Positions 54,197-63,520 of a stretch of 64,000 bases of DNA are shown piece by piece (within the stretch, counting starts at the first letter, position 1; each line of letters begins with the position of its first letter). Position numbers and translations under genes: made by a program. The notes beneath the pieces were generated by a model. That model did no database searches. It had not been told where the DNA came from and saw only the letters and a program-made list of their open reading frames with translations. The DNA is from an uncultured Clostridia bacterium (GTDB lineage: Bacteria; Bacillota; Clostridia; Peptostreptococcales; Anaerovoracaceae). The stretch spans positions 1 to 64,000 of the forward strand of contig CAMYVY010000005.1 in NCBI GenBank assembly GCA_947302715.1, read 5' to 3'.

Positions 54197-55051
54197 TTAT
54201 TTCTTTGCATCCATCTTTGGTGACAGAACGCGGTTCAAGCCTTCACCAATCAGGAAGAACGTCAGAACAGTAATAATCGTCATAATTCCCGGGAAGGTGC
54301 TTATCCACCATGCCTTGGGCAGATAGCCTTTTCCGGCAGTAATAATCTGGCCCCAGCTGATTACATTGGGGTCTCCCAGACCGAGGAAGGATAGACCCGC
54401 CTCTGTCAAAATCGCGCCTGAAATATTCATTGTGGTATTAGCGATAATCGGGAAAATACCATTCGGAATAACATGCTTTATGAGTATCGAGCCGCTGCTC
54501 TCACCCATGGCTATGGAGCTCTTGATGAATGTCCTCTCTTTGATGGCCTTGGCCTGGGCGCGCATGAGACGCGCATTACCAACCCACGAGGTTAAGCCTA
54601 TTACAATCATGACGTTCAGCATCGAAGAGCCAAACGTTGCAATGATTAGAAGTATCAGGAAGAACGTCGGGAGCATCAGGAAGATGTTCATGATTTCACT
54701 GAAAATCTGATCGATGACCCCCCCGTAGTAGCCTGCGATTCCACCAAAGATAACTCCTATCACAGCTGAAATCATGGCTGCAATGAATCCTATCTTTAGA
54801 GATGTTGACGTTCCGTAGAGAATCTGAGAAAAGACATCGTGTCCCAGATTGTCAGTACCCAGAGGATACTTGGCACAGGGGCCCATCAGAAGATCGTCAT
54901 TTAAGACCTTGGGACTATATGGTGCAACCAGCGGCCCAAAGATCGCAATGATTAGGAGTATCACCAGAAGGGATAATCCTATCTTTAATTGAATATTATT
55001 TTTGACAGTAAACCAAACCTTTTGGAAGGTGCTCATTCTTTTCTTATCCAT
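54197..55051 (-). CDS. oppC: oligopeptide ABC transporter permease OppC
   Basis: This permease of 284 residues has the start at 55051, preceded by AGGGGGTG; a longer frame would overlap oppB. An N-terminal helix (LSLLVILLIIAIFGPLV) precedes the five-helix core. The EAA coupling loop is near GESSGSILIKHVIPN, and GLSFLGLGDPNVISWGQII is the conserved OppC/DppC segment. Confidence 0.94.
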   Translation of the reverse strand: MDKKRMSTFQKVWFTVKNNIQLKIGLSLLVILLIIAIFGPLVAPYSPKVLNDDLLMGPCAKYPLGTDNLGHDVFSQILYGTSTSLKIGFIAAMISAVIGVIFGGIAGYYGGVIDQIFSEIMNIFLMLPTFFLILLIIATFGSSMLNVMIVIGLTSWVGNARLMRAQAKAIKERTFIKSSIAMGESSGSILIKHVIPNGIFPIIANTTMNISGAILTEAGLSFLGLGDPNVISWGQIITAGKGYLPKAWWISTFPGIMTIITVLTFFLIGEGLNRVLSPKMDAKK

Positions 55052-55061
55052 GACGCACCCC

Positions 55062-56027
55062 CTATTCCACTCTAATCCTTGGATCAATCCAAGCATAGAC
55101 AACGTCCACGACGACCATCATCACGGCAACCGATGTAGATAAGAGAAGATAGATTGCGGATAGAGTCGGATAGTCGCGCTTCGTTATCGAGTCGAGCATG
55201 AGCCTGCCCATTCCCGGCCAAGCAAATATGATCTCTATCATAGCGACACCGGTAATCATATAGGCCAAGGTTATACCAAAGACCGTAACCGTCGGAATGA
55301 TAGCATTTCTCATAACATATTTATTGAAGATCTTTCTTTCACTCATGCCTGTGGCTCTGAGCGTCATTATGAAATCTTCGGACATCGTCTGGAGCACGCT
55401 GGACCTTGCTATTCGGAAATAATATGGTATGTCGATTAGCACCAGCGTTGTAACAGGCAAAAACATATGCTTCCCTACATCCAAGATATGAGCAAAGCCC
55501 GTGTAATTCCCCCTTAGACTGTACATTCCCGAAGTCGGGAACCACTTTAGAATTGATGCAAAGACAAGTATCATCATGAGTCCAAGCCAAAAGCTTGGAG
55601 TCGAGTCGAAGAAATAGGAAATACCACAGAGAAAGGTGTCAATTTTGCTACCCTTCTTTCTGGCAGCAAAGATACCAAGGAGCGTTCCTATTATTAAACC
55701 AAGTATCGCTCCCGTAAGCGCAATCATAAGCGTCGGCGCAACTCTTGAGATGATGAGGTCAGAAACCTTGGACGTCGATACATACGAATAACCAAAGTCT
55801 CCACTAAGAAGCTGTTTGACATAAAGCCAGAACTGCTCAAGAATAGGCTTATTTAAACCATACTTCTCCTGAAGAGCTGCTATCGTCGCAGGATTAGGAT
55901 TATCTTTTCCGGCGAGTAGTCTGGTTGGGTCCCCCGGAGCTAACCTTATAATGGTAAAGTTGAACAGTACCGAGAACATAACCACCAGTATTCCCGTAAC
56001 TGTTCGTTTCAAAATAAATCGCTTCAT
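55062..56027 (-). CDS. oppB: oligopeptide ABC transporter permease OppB
   Basis: This permease of 321 residues begins the transporter unit. The start at 56027 (MKRFILKRTV) follows AGGAG by 11 bp; an out-of-frame ATG ACA TGA lies between them. Family segments are FTIIRLAPGDPTRLLAG, LSGDFGYSY, GMSERKIFNKYVMRNAIIP (EAA loop) and FAWPGMGRLMLDSI. Confidence 0.94.
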   Translation of the reverse strand: MKRFILKRTVTGILVVMFSVLFNFTIIRLAPGDPTRLLAGKDNPNPATIAALQEKYGLNKPILEQFWLYVKQLLSGDFGYSYVSTSKVSDLIISRVAPTLMIALTGAILGLIIGTLLGIFAARKKGSKIDTFLCGISYFFDSTPSFWLGLMMILVFASILKWFPTSGMYSLRGNYTGFAHILDVGKHMFLPVTTLVLIDIPYYFRIARSSVLQTMSEDFIMTLRATGMSERKIFNKYVMRNAIIPTVTVFGITLAYMITGVAMIEIIFAWPGMGRLMLDSITKRDYPTLSAIYLLLSTSVAVMMVVVDVVYAWIDPRIRVE

Positions 56028-56069
56028 GTCATGCACGTCTCCTAAACAGCCCAATTTGAACTGGCAAAT

Positions 56070-56090
56070 ATACAATTATACTTGTATAAT
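56070..56090. promoter_or_regulatory. palindrome and -10-like box in the opp/amidohydrolase divergent region
   Basis: ATACAA-TTATAC-TTGTAT is an inverted repeat (56070-56087). TATAAT boxes occur on both strands around it (plus 56085-56090, minus 56075-56080), but neither has a good -35. It may be a shared operator for the divergent opp and amidohydrolase units. Confidence 0.4.
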
Positions 56091-56171
56091 AACATAATAA
56101 ATCTGTATTTTCAATTTAACTATTTTTCTCTTTAGTGTATTAAATCACACTACTTAAAAAAGGAGAGTGTT

Positions 56172-57431
56172 ATGCTAATCAAAAATGGCAGAGTCCACGA
56201 TGGCCTTGGAAAGGTCAAGCATGTGGACATCAGAGTAAAAGATGGAATCATCCAGGAGATGGAGAAAGGACTAAGTCCAAAAGCAAAGGAAGAAGTCTTT
56301 GATGCAAAGGGAATGGAAATTTTCCCCGGTTTTATTCACACACTATCCAGTTGGGGTGTCAACGGAAGCTGGTCGGAAATCAGACCCTCGTCACAGGACA
56401 ATGACGAAAAGAGCGATCCAATCACACCGGAGCTCGATGCATTCTATGCATTTAACGGAAGAGCGATAACTGCACAGCAACTCGGTGCCTTCGGTATAAC
56501 GAGCGTCGGAGTCGAACCGTCCGACAACAATCTATTCGGCGGTCAAATCGCAGCATTCACGGTTGACGGTCTGAATCCGTATACGATGTGCCTGCGTCGC
56601 GGTATAGGAATGAAAGCCTCCGTCAGAACCGACATGAAAAAGGTTTACGGAGCTCGCCAAATCGCACCGCAGACCAGGATGTGGATCTTCGGAACATTCG
56701 AGGAGCAGCTAAGAAAGGCATCCGAATATCTCGAAAAGGAAGCCGCTTCCGAAAAAGCGAAGGCAGATAGCGAGAAGAAGTCAGCAGAAGCAAAGGCTAC
56801 TGATTCAAAGTCAGAAGAATCAAAGGACGCGCCCCCTGCCCCTGAATTCAAGAGAGATGCCAAGCTAGAAGCCATCGGAAAGGTTATAACCGGCGAACTT
56901 CCCCTATTCATTTCTTGCGATTCATTTCTTGCGATAGAGAGAGTCAGAGAGATAACCAAGAAGTATCCGAAGATCAAACTGATCCTGGTGAATGGCTATG
57001 GTCTAACCGGAAACGAGCAGTGGATAGTTAGAGGAAAGATTCCGGTCGTCGTAAAGACCGGAGGTGACCTGATGGATGAGGAACCAAAGGGACTCGACTT
57101 TAACTCCATCGCAAAACTGAATGAAAAAGGTGCCTTGATTGCTCTAAGCGGAACTATGGGCTTTCTTGCCAGCAGAGAGGATATGCTCTGGAATGGTGCA
57201 GAGATGATGCGTGTAATGCACGACGCTGATAAGGTTCTCCCTATGATAACATCAAACCCGGCCAAAATCCTCGGAATCGACGACATCACCGGTTCGCTTG
57301 AGGTGGGAAAACGTGCAGATATAGTAATATGGTCCAAGAATCCTCTGGAAACATGGAAGGCCCACATCGTTAGAACATATATGGGCGGCGAAACAATCTA
57401 TAAGGAAGGAGATGAGATGAAATGTATGTAA
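56172..57431 (+). CDS. amidohydrolase-fold protein lacking metal ligands (probable pseudoenzyme)
   Basis: This protein of 419 residues has the amidohydrolase/imidazolonepropionase-like fold. Its ends are typical (IKNGRVHDG...IFPGF, and ITSNPAKILGIDD with EVGKRADIVIW). At the first metal motif, where the neighbouring gene has DAHSHLG, it reads HTLSSWG, so both histidines are replaced (Leu58, Ser60). The later ligand positions read FISCDS, LVNGYG and LSGTMG instead of His, His and Asp. A Lys/Ser/Ala/Glu-rich insert occupies about 188-235. It is translationally overlapped with the next gene and probably forms a complex with that enzyme. GGAGAG precedes the ATG. Confidence 0.85.
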   Translation: MLIKNGRVHDGLGKVKHVDIRVKDGIIQEMEKGLSPKAKEEVFDAKGMEIFPGFIHTLSSWGVNGSWSEIRPSSQDNDEKSDPITPELDAFYAFNGRAITAQQLGAFGITSVGVEPSDNNLFGGQIAAFTVDGLNPYTMCLRRGIGMKASVRTDMKKVYGARQIAPQTRMWIFGTFEEQLRKASEYLEKEAASEKAKADSEKKSAEAKATDSKSEESKDAPPAPEFKRDAKLEAIGKVITGELPLFISCDSFLAIERVREITKKYPKIKLILVNGYGLTGNEQWIVRGKIPVVVKTGGDLMDEEPKGLDFNSIAKLNEKGALIALSGTMGFLASREDMLWNGAEMMRVMHDADKVLPMITSNPAKILGIDDITGSLEVGKRADIVIWSKNPLETWKAHIVRTYMGGETIYKEGDEMKCM

Positions 57432-58564
57432 TTAAGAATGCGACTGTATATACGATGGGAAAAGCCGGCACGATCAAACAGGACATCCGTCTCGAAAATG
57501 GAAAAATCACCGAGATAGGAAATAATCTAAGAGCAAAGTCCGGCGAGAAAACGATCAACGCCAAGGGAAAAGTGGTTACGCCAGGCTTTGTTGATGCACA
57601 TAGCCATCTCGGCGGATTCGAGGTAAACGGCGCCGGCGAAGATCTGAACGAGATGACAAATCCCCTAACCCCTGAACTCGATGCGTATTATGGAATCAAT
57701 CCCGACAGCATAGACTTCAAGGGAGCCATAGAGCAAGGAATTACCGCCTCCTGCCTGGTTCCTGGCTCCGCGAATATCGTTGGCGGTCTCGGAATAGTGA
57801 TGAAGTCTGCGGGAAAAGATAGAGTGATTAAACGCGCAGCAGTTCTAAAAGGTGCCATGGGTATTAATCCGAAGGGTGTCTATTCACAAATGAACAGAGC
57901 TCCTATGACGAGAATGGCAATCGCAAATATGCATCGCGATTACTTACGTCGCGTCAAGGAATACATGGAGAAAAAGGAAGCCGCCAACGGCGACAAAGAA
58001 AAGATGCCACCCTTTGATCTTGGACTCGAACACGGAATCCCTGTCATAAACAAAGAGATTGCATACAAGGTACACAGTTATATGCATGACAGCATGACTG
58101 TTTTGGAGCTTGCAAAGGAGTTCGATATAATGATTACCCTGGATCATGCACTTGGTGCCAGCGACTACCTGGAAGAGCTCACGGATAAGCATGTTAAAGG
58201 AATAATCTACGGACCAACAGCAGAGCCTATCTTCCCTGGCGAAGGTGGCAAGCTCGATTACGAGGCATGCATCGAGCTCGACAAACGCGGCGTCAAGGTC
58301 GCCTGCATGACAGATGGCCCCGTTACACCAAAGAACATGCTACTCTACGAAATCGGAGAATGCGTCAGGCGTGGAATGAACCCAACCAGAGCCCTCGCCA
58401 TGATTACATCCAATTCAGCAAAGATCGTCGACGTCTTTGATAGAGTAGGTTCGATCGAGGTCGGAAAGGATGCAGACATCTTAATCTGGTCCGACATGCC
58501 GGCAGTAGCGACCGACGCAGTACTTGAGACAGTTATTCTCGGCGGAGAGATAGTCAAGAATTAA
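57422..58564 (+). CDS. metal-dependent amidohydrolase
   Basis: This 380-residue amidohydrolase is related to imidazolonepropionase-like enzymes. Metal ligands are intact: His60 and His62 in GFVDAHSHLG, later His residues in YKVHSYMHD and ITLDHALG, and the catalytic Asp in CMTDGP. The C-terminal segment MITSNSAKIVDVFDR...VGKDADILIW is typical. It overlaps the upstream degenerate paralogue by 10 bp. The substrate is unknown. Location opposite the peptide importer suggests cleavage of a cyclic or N-modified peptide or amino acid. Confidence 0.88.
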   Translation: MYVIKNATVYTMGKAGTIKQDIRLENGKITEIGNNLRAKSGEKTINAKGKVVTPGFVDAHSHLGGFEVNGAGEDLNEMTNPLTPELDAYYGINPDSIDFKGAIEQGITASCLVPGSANIVGGLGIVMKSAGKDRVIKRAAVLKGAMGINPKGVYSQMNRAPMTRMAIANMHRDYLRRVKEYMEKKEAANGDKEKMPPFDLGLEHGIPVINKEIAYKVHSYMHDSMTVLELAKEFDIMITLDHALGASDYLEELTDKHVKGIIYGPTAEPIFPGEGGKLDYEACIELDKRGVKVACMTDGPVTPKNMLLYEIGECVRRGMNPTRALAMITSNSAKIVDVFDRVGSIEVGKDADILIWSDMPAVATDAVLETVILGGEIVKN

Positions 58565-58601
58565 GCACGTTATAACTACTGAGCTAATTAAGGAATTAAT
58601 C

Positions 58602-58630
58602 AAAGAGGCGACCATCAAGGTCGCCTCTTT
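58602..58630. terminator. bidirectional terminator between amidohydrolase and transketolase
   Basis: AAAGAGGCGACC and GGTCGCCTCTTT form a perfect 12-bp stem with a 5-nt loop, flanked by A and T runs. It can end transcription from both convergent genes. Confidence 0.85.
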
Positions 58631-58661
58631 TGCTATCTTTGATAAATATATTCCGGACTTT

Positions 58662-59591
58662 TTAATAGACCTGCTTTACGGCCTGAACAATTGCTCCAGT
58701 GTCCATACCGTATTTTGTTTTTAGTTCATCCGGCTTTCCTGATTCACCAAATGTGTCATGCTGACCAATCATGGCAATCTTGACCGGACATTCTCTGCTG
58801 ACAAGCTCAGCTACTGCGCCACCGAGTCCGCCTATAATCGAATGCTCTTCGCATGTTACGATTCTGCCTGTTTCTTTAGCTGCAGTCAAAATCAACTCTT
58901 CGTCGAGCGGCTTAATAGTATGGATGTCAATTACTCTGGCATCGATGCCTTCCTCCTGCAGGACGAGCGCTGCCTCCATCGCTTCCGAAACCATGATTCC
59001 GGTTGCTATAATCGCAACATCCTTACCCGGTCTAAGGAGCTTTCCTTTTCCGAGTTCTATTTCATCCTGCTCGGTATAAAATTCAGGGACAGAGGCTCTG
59101 CCAAGTCTAACATATGCGGGGCCATCCATCGCGACAACCTGTCTAATTAATTTCTCAGCACTCACTCCATCTGACGGATTGACGACAGTCATTCCCGGAA
59201 TCGTTCTCATAAGCGCGATGTCTTCGAAGGTCTGGTGGCTCGCACCGTCCTCTCCGACGGTGATTCCTGCATGAGTTGCGCAAATCTTGACATTGGCTCC
59301 CGTATATCCGATCGAATTTCTGATTATCTCGAATGCACGTCCTGCGGCAAACATTGCAAATGTTGATGCACAGACCACCTTGCCCGAAAGCGCGAGTCCC
59401 GCTGCCATTCCATAAAGATTCTGTTCGGCGATTCCCGCATTAAAGAATCTGTCCGGATAGGCTTTGGCAAATTCACCGCTCTTCGTCGATCCCGAAAGAT
59501 CAGCATCCATAACGATTAAATTGGGATTCTCTTCGCCTAGCTCAACCAAAACTTTTCCGTAGGCTTCTCTGGTTGCTCTCTTGATATCCAT
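58662..59591 (-). CDS. transketolase, C-terminal subunit
   Basis: This subunit of 309 residues corresponds to the pyrimidine-binding and C-terminal domains of transketolase. The start at 59591 forms a TAATG junction with the N-terminal subunit gene. Motifs are the Glu-containing pyrimidine-binding stretch FFNAGIAEQNLYGMAAGLA, EDGASHQTFEDIALMR and EEHSIIGGLGGAVAEL. Together the two subunits interconvert pentose, triose and hexose phosphates using thiamine diphosphate. Two-gene transketolases are common in Clostridia and archaea. Confidence 0.94.
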   Translation of the reverse strand: MDIKRATREAYGKVLVELGEENPNLIVMDADLSGSTKSGEFAKAYPDRFFNAGIAEQNLYGMAAGLALSGKVVCASTFAMFAAGRAFEIIRNSIGYTGANVKICATHAGITVGEDGASHQTFEDIALMRTIPGMTVVNPSDGVSAEKLIRQVVAMDGPAYVRLGRASVPEFYTEQDEIELGKGKLLRPGKDVAIIATGIMVSEAMEAALVLQEEGIDARVIDIHTIKPLDEELILTAAKETGRIVTCEEHSIIGGLGGAVAELVSRECPVKIAMIGQHDTFGESGKPDELKTKYGMDTGAIVQAVKQVY

Positions 59592-60427
59592 TACCACTCA
59601 CCTCCCAATTCCTTAACTGCCTTCTTTGCCTGCTCTTCATTCGGCGCCTTGCCATGCCAGCCGGCCTGATTCTCCATGAACGAGACGCCCTTTCCCTTAA
59701 CCGTCTTCGCAATTATTGCCGACGGTTTTCCCGTTTCTTCCGATGCCTTTCTCGCATCGTCCAAAGCCTTGAATATTTCTTCGAAATTATGCCCGTCTAT
59801 AACAAAGACATTCCATCCGAAGGCCTTGAATTTCTCGTCAATGGGTTTTACCGTCATAACATCGTCGTTCGCACCGTCTATCTGCAAACCGTTCCAGTCG
59901 ACAATCGCGCACATATTCGAAAGGTTATAGTGAGATGCAGCCATGGCAGCTTCCCAAACAAGCCCTTCCTGCAGTTCGCCATCACCAAGTATGACATATA
60001 TTCTACCCGGGTTATTGTCGATTTTGTTGGCAAGTGCCATTCCGACTGATGCTGATATACCCTGCCCCAGCGATCCTGTCGACATTTCAATTCCCGGTAC
60101 CTTAGACATATTGGGATGCCCCTGGAATTTGCTCTCGAGTTTTCTGAGGCTCATGATATCCTCAACAGGAAAATACCCTCTCTCCGCGAGCGCAGCATAC
60201 TGAACCGGAGCTGCGTGTCCCTTTGATAGAATCAGCTTGTCGCGTCCCTCCATCCTCGGATTATCGGGATCGACATTCATCTCTCCAAAATAGAGCGCAG
60301 TTACCAAGTCCGCACTGGAAAGACTTCCGCCCGGATGACCGGAACCGGCTGAGAAAACGGCTTTGATTACATCTACGCGTATCTTTGCCGCCATGTCTTT
60401 GTAATAGTTTAAATCCTTGTTATCCAT
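59591..60427 (-). CDS. transketolase, N-terminal subunit
   Basis: This subunit of 278 residues binds the thiamine diphosphate pyrophosphate. GHPGGSLSSADLVTALYF lies near residue 30. The ThDP motif begins GDGELQEGLVWEAAMAAS and ends near WNGLQIDG. GGAGG precedes the ATG. It is cotranscribed with the C-terminal subunit and lies 15 bp after mgtE, so all three may share the mgtE promoter. Confidence 0.94.
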   Translation of the reverse strand: MDNKDLNYYKDMAAKIRVDVIKAVFSAGSGHPGGSLSSADLVTALYFGEMNVDPDNPRMEGRDKLILSKGHAAPVQYAALAERGYFPVEDIMSLRKLESKFQGHPNMSKVPGIEMSTGSLGQGISASVGMALANKIDNNPGRIYVILGDGELQEGLVWEAAMAASHYNLSNMCAIVDWNGLQIDGANDDVMTVKPIDEKFKAFGWNVFVIDGHNFEEIFKALDDARKASEETGKPSAIIAKTVKGKGVSFMENQAGWHGKAPNEEQAKKAVKELGGEW

Positions 60428-60442
60428 ATTTCCTCCAGTCTG

Positions 60443-61849
60443 CTAAAGTCCAAGGAATATCTTGGCCATCAAGAAATATATCGAAAGTGCAACAGCGTCC
60501 GAGATAGATGAAATTGCAGGATTGGCGATTAAGGCAGGGTCGGCTCCCAGCTTCTTCACTATGAGCGGAATCATACTGCCGAGCATCTTCGCAAATACTA
60601 CGATGCATATCATAGCGCTGCAAACCGTTAATGCCACCATCACTCCATCACCGTCAAAGAACAGTATGCGGAAGAAATTCAGAACGCTTAGCAGAACACC
60701 TATGATAGCTCCAACTCTTACTTCCTTCCAAAGAATCCTCGGAAAGTCCTCGGGTTCAACCTCATTTGTAGCCAAGCCACGAATGATGAGTGTCGCTGCC
60801 TGCGACCCCGTATTACCACCTGTTCCCATTAGCATCGGCATATACGATACCAAACTAATAACCTGTGAAAGCGCACCTTCAAAAGAACTGATTATCATTC
60901 CGGTGAATATGTATGCCACCATCAGTATCACGAGCCATGGGAGACGGTTTAGGACGTGCTGCTTTACCGGAACATCCAGGTAGTCTCTGTCCTTATCATC
61001 AAAGTCGATGATACCGCCCATACGCTCGATATCTTCGGTCGTTTCTTCTTCAATGATATCGAGGATATCGTCGAATGTGATGATACCGACAAGTCGGAAT
61101 TCGTTATCCACAACCGGAATTGCAAGAAAGCCGTATTTGGTAAAGTCCTGAGCAACATCTTCCTGGTCCGTATAAACATTTTCGCTGACGAATTCAGTAC
61201 GCATTATTTCATTTATGCGTACATCATCCTCACTTGTTACTATGGTAGAAAGAGATACGATACCGATAAGCTTGCGTCCCATATCCTTGACGTAGCAAGT
61301 GTATATGGTTTCCGCATCAATACTTTCTTTCTTGATATGATCCAGTGCCTGCCTTACGGTCCAGTCCTTTTCAAGACTGATATAGTCCGGAGTCATAAGC
61401 GTTCCCGCGCAGTTGTCGGGATAATTGAGGAAGGTGTTTATAAGCTTCCTCTCTGTCTTTGGAGTCTTCTCCAAAATCTTGCTCACGACATTCGCCGGTA
61501 GTTCTTCCAAAACGTCGATTTTATCGTCGAAGTCCAGTTCATGGATTATGTATTCGATTTCCTTGTCGTTAATAATCTCGACAATTTTGTTTCTGTCTGC
61601 TGTTGGAAGCTCGGCAAAAACTTCTACCGAAACATCCTTTGGGAGCATTCGGAACAAAATGACGGTATTCTGAATACTGGCTTCCTCTGTCACATCCTCC
61701 AAAAGATCTGCGATATCTACAGAATTGAACTTAAGGAGTTCGTCTCTGGCAGCAAAGTATTTTTTTTCTTCAAGAAGTACCAGAATTTTTTCCAGGCCTT
61801 CTTCCACGATTATATCCCTATCTACTACGGGATAATTCATATCAGCCAT
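60443..61849 (-). CDS. mgtE: magnesium transporter MgtE
   Basis: This 468-residue Mg2+ channel has a cytoplasmic MgtE_N superhelix at about 25-125, two CBS domains at about 135-250 and five membrane helices at about 280-468. The pore segment MLMGTGGNTGSQAATLIIRG is present, and conserved acidic residues lie in the last helices. The start at 61849 follows AAAGGAGG; the longer frame would translate it. The cytoplasmic domains sense Mg2+ and close the pore. No M-box riboswitch is visible upstream, so regulation is probably at the protein level. Confidence 0.95.
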   Translation of the reverse strand: MADMNYPVVDRDIIVEEGLEKILVLLEEKKYFAARDELLKFNSVDIADLLEDVTEEASIQNTVILFRMLPKDVSVEVFAELPTADRNKIVEIINDKEIEYIIHELDFDDKIDVLEELPANVVSKILEKTPKTERKLINTFLNYPDNCAGTLMTPDYISLEKDWTVRQALDHIKKESIDAETIYTCYVKDMGRKLIGIVSLSTIVTSEDDVRINEIMRTEFVSENVYTDQEDVAQDFTKYGFLAIPVVDNEFRLVGIITFDDILDIIEEETTEDIERMGGIIDFDDKDRDYLDVPVKQHVLNRLPWLVILMVAYIFTGMIISSFEGALSQVISLVSYMPMLMGTGGNTGSQAATLIIRGLATNEVEPEDFPRILWKEVRVGAIIGVLLSVLNFFRILFFDGDGVMVALTVCSAMICIVVFAKMLGSMIPLIVKKLGADPALIANPAISSISDAVALSIYFLMAKIFLGL

Positions 61850-61942
61850 GAGCAACCTCCTTTCCAACGTTCAAAACCATTTTTTACTGTCTTCTCTACA
61901 AAAAACATCTACGATATTTGTGAGTAGAGCATAGTTATAATA

Positions 61943-61971
61943 AGTATATCGCCTATGCATAAATATGTCAA
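61943..61971 (-). promoter_or_regulatory. mgtE promoter
   Basis: A perfect TTGACA (61966-61971) and TATACT (61943-61948) on the minus strand are spaced by 17 bp. The leader of about 90 nt can form a small CTCTAC/GTAGAG hairpin (61894-61929). Confidence 0.75.
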
Positions 61972-62026
61972 AATATTTATTGTCTGAATATTCCGTAATC
62001 CTTGATTTTTTGGGATTTTTTGCGGG

Positions 62027-62055
62027 TTGACTATCTTCTCCACCAGTGTTAAACT
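62027..62055 (+). promoter_or_regulatory. gdhA promoter
   Basis: TTGACT (62027-62032) and TAAACT (62050-62055) are spaced by 17 bp, 110 bp upstream of gdhA. With the mgtE promoter this accounts for the 316-bp divergent gap; nothing else is evident there. Confidence 0.6.
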
Positions 62056-62165
62056 TGCCTTGGACTTCTTTGTTTTGGAGCCCATAAATTATTAATTTCA
62101 CTGAGCTGTTTTTTGTATTATTCATCAAAAAACATCAATCAATCTTTTGTGAGGAAGGAAACGCT

Positions 62166-63509
62166 ATGGGAAAGTTAGTTCAAAAGTACATTGACATTGC
62201 AAAGGAAAAGAATCCGAATGAACCGGAATTCCTGCAAACTGTTGAAGAGGTTCTTACATCCATCGAACCTGTTCTTGAGAAGCACCCGGAATACATCAAG
62301 GCGGGGCTTGTTGAAAGACTCATCGAGCCTGAACGCGGTGTTCAGTTCAGAGTACCATGGGTTGATGACAAGGGTAATGTTCAGGTAAACCGCGGTTACA
62401 GATTCCAGTTCAACAGCGCACTTGGACCATACAAGGGCGGAATCAGATTCGCACCGAACGTATATCCAGGAATCCTCAAGTTCCTCGGATTTGAGCAAAT
62501 CTTCAAGAACAGCCTTACAGGTCTTCCAATCGGCGGCGGCAAAGGCGGAGCTGACTTTGATCCCAATGGAAAATCTGACGCAGAAATCATGAGATTCTGC
62601 CAGTCATTTGTAACAGAGCTTTATAGACATATCGGTCCGGATACAGATGTTCCTGCCGGCGACCTCGGTGTTGGCGGTCGTGAGATCGGTTACATGATGG
62701 GTCAGTACAAGAGACTTGCTAACCGCTATGATGGAACATGGACCGGAAAAGGAACCGCTAACGGCGGTCTTGCAGGAAGAAACGAAGCTACAGGATTCGG
62801 TATCGTATTCTATGCAAGAGAAATGCTGAAATACTTCGGCGAAGAAATGGAAGGAAAGACTGTTGCCCTCTCCGGATTCGGAAACGTAACATGGGGAACA
62901 GCAACCAAGCTTAACGAGCTCGGAGCAAAGGTAATCACAATCTCCGGACCGGACGGATACATCCTCGACAAGGACGGAATCAGCGGCAAGAAGGTTGACT
63001 ACCTGGTAGAGCTCAGAAATTCCGGAAAGAATATCTGCGCACCTTATGCAAAGAAATTCAAGAGCGCTAAGTTCTTCCCGGGAAAGAAGCCATGGGAAGT
63101 TAAGGCTGACCTCTACATCCCCTGCGCTACACAGAATGAAATCCAGATCAAGGATGCCAAGACCATGGTCAAGAACGGTGCCAAGTATCTCTGCGAAGGT
63201 TCCAACATGCCTACCACAAACGAGGCAATTGCATACCTTCAGGAGCATGGCGTAAAGGTTGGACCATCAAAGGCTGCAAATGCCGGCGGCGTATCCTGCT
63301 CCTGCCTCGAGATGAGCCAGAATGCTGAGCACATCATCTTCTCCAAGGAAGATGTCTACAGACAGCTTGAAGGAATCATGGTAAATATCTTTAAGCTCTG
63401 TGTTGATGCTTGCGAGCGCTACAACCTTGGCGACAACCTGATTGCAGGTGCCAATATCGCAGGATTCGAGCGCGTTGCAGAAGCAATGATGCTCCAGGGT
63501 ATTGTATAA
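62166..63509 (+). CDS. gdhA: glutamate dehydrogenase, hexameric NADP-type family
   Basis: This 447-residue enzyme interconverts glutamate with 2-oxoglutarate and ammonium. It has the 450-residue length of the hexameric subfamily. Substrate-site motifs are YKGGIRFAPNVY and GLPIGGGKGGADFDP with the catalytic Lys. PAGDLGVGGREIGYMMGQY and the Rossmann motif VALSGFGNVTWGTATKL follow. AGGAAGGA precedes the ATG. Length and motifs favour the NADP-type family, but cofactor preference cannot be settled by eye. In peptide-fermenting Clostridia it can run in the glutamate-oxidising direction. A long structured element starts 12 bp after the stop. Confidence 0.96.
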   Translation: MGKLVQKYIDIAKEKNPNEPEFLQTVEEVLTSIEPVLEKHPEYIKAGLVERLIEPERGVQFRVPWVDDKGNVQVNRGYRFQFNSALGPYKGGIRFAPNVYPGILKFLGFEQIFKNSLTGLPIGGGKGGADFDPNGKSDAEIMRFCQSFVTELYRHIGPDTDVPAGDLGVGGREIGYMMGQYKRLANRYDGTWTGKGTANGGLAGRNEATGFGIVFYAREMLKYFGEEMEGKTVALSGFGNVTWGTATKLNELGAKVITISGPDGYILDKDGISGKKVDYLVELRNSGKNICAPYAKKFKSAKFFPGKKPWEVKADLYIPCATQNEIQIKDAKTMVKNGAKYLCEGSNMPTTNEAIAYLQEHGVKVGPSKAANAGGVSCSCLEMSQNAEHIIFSKEDVYRQLEGIMVNIFKLCVDACERYNLGDNLIAGANIAGFERVAEAMMLQGIV

Positions 63510-63520
63510 TAATTATTCAA

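Noticed and set aside
61850..61942. M-box (Mg2+) riboswitch upstream of mgtE
   Set aside because: The leader lacks the conserved M-box core and is too short; only a small hairpin is present.
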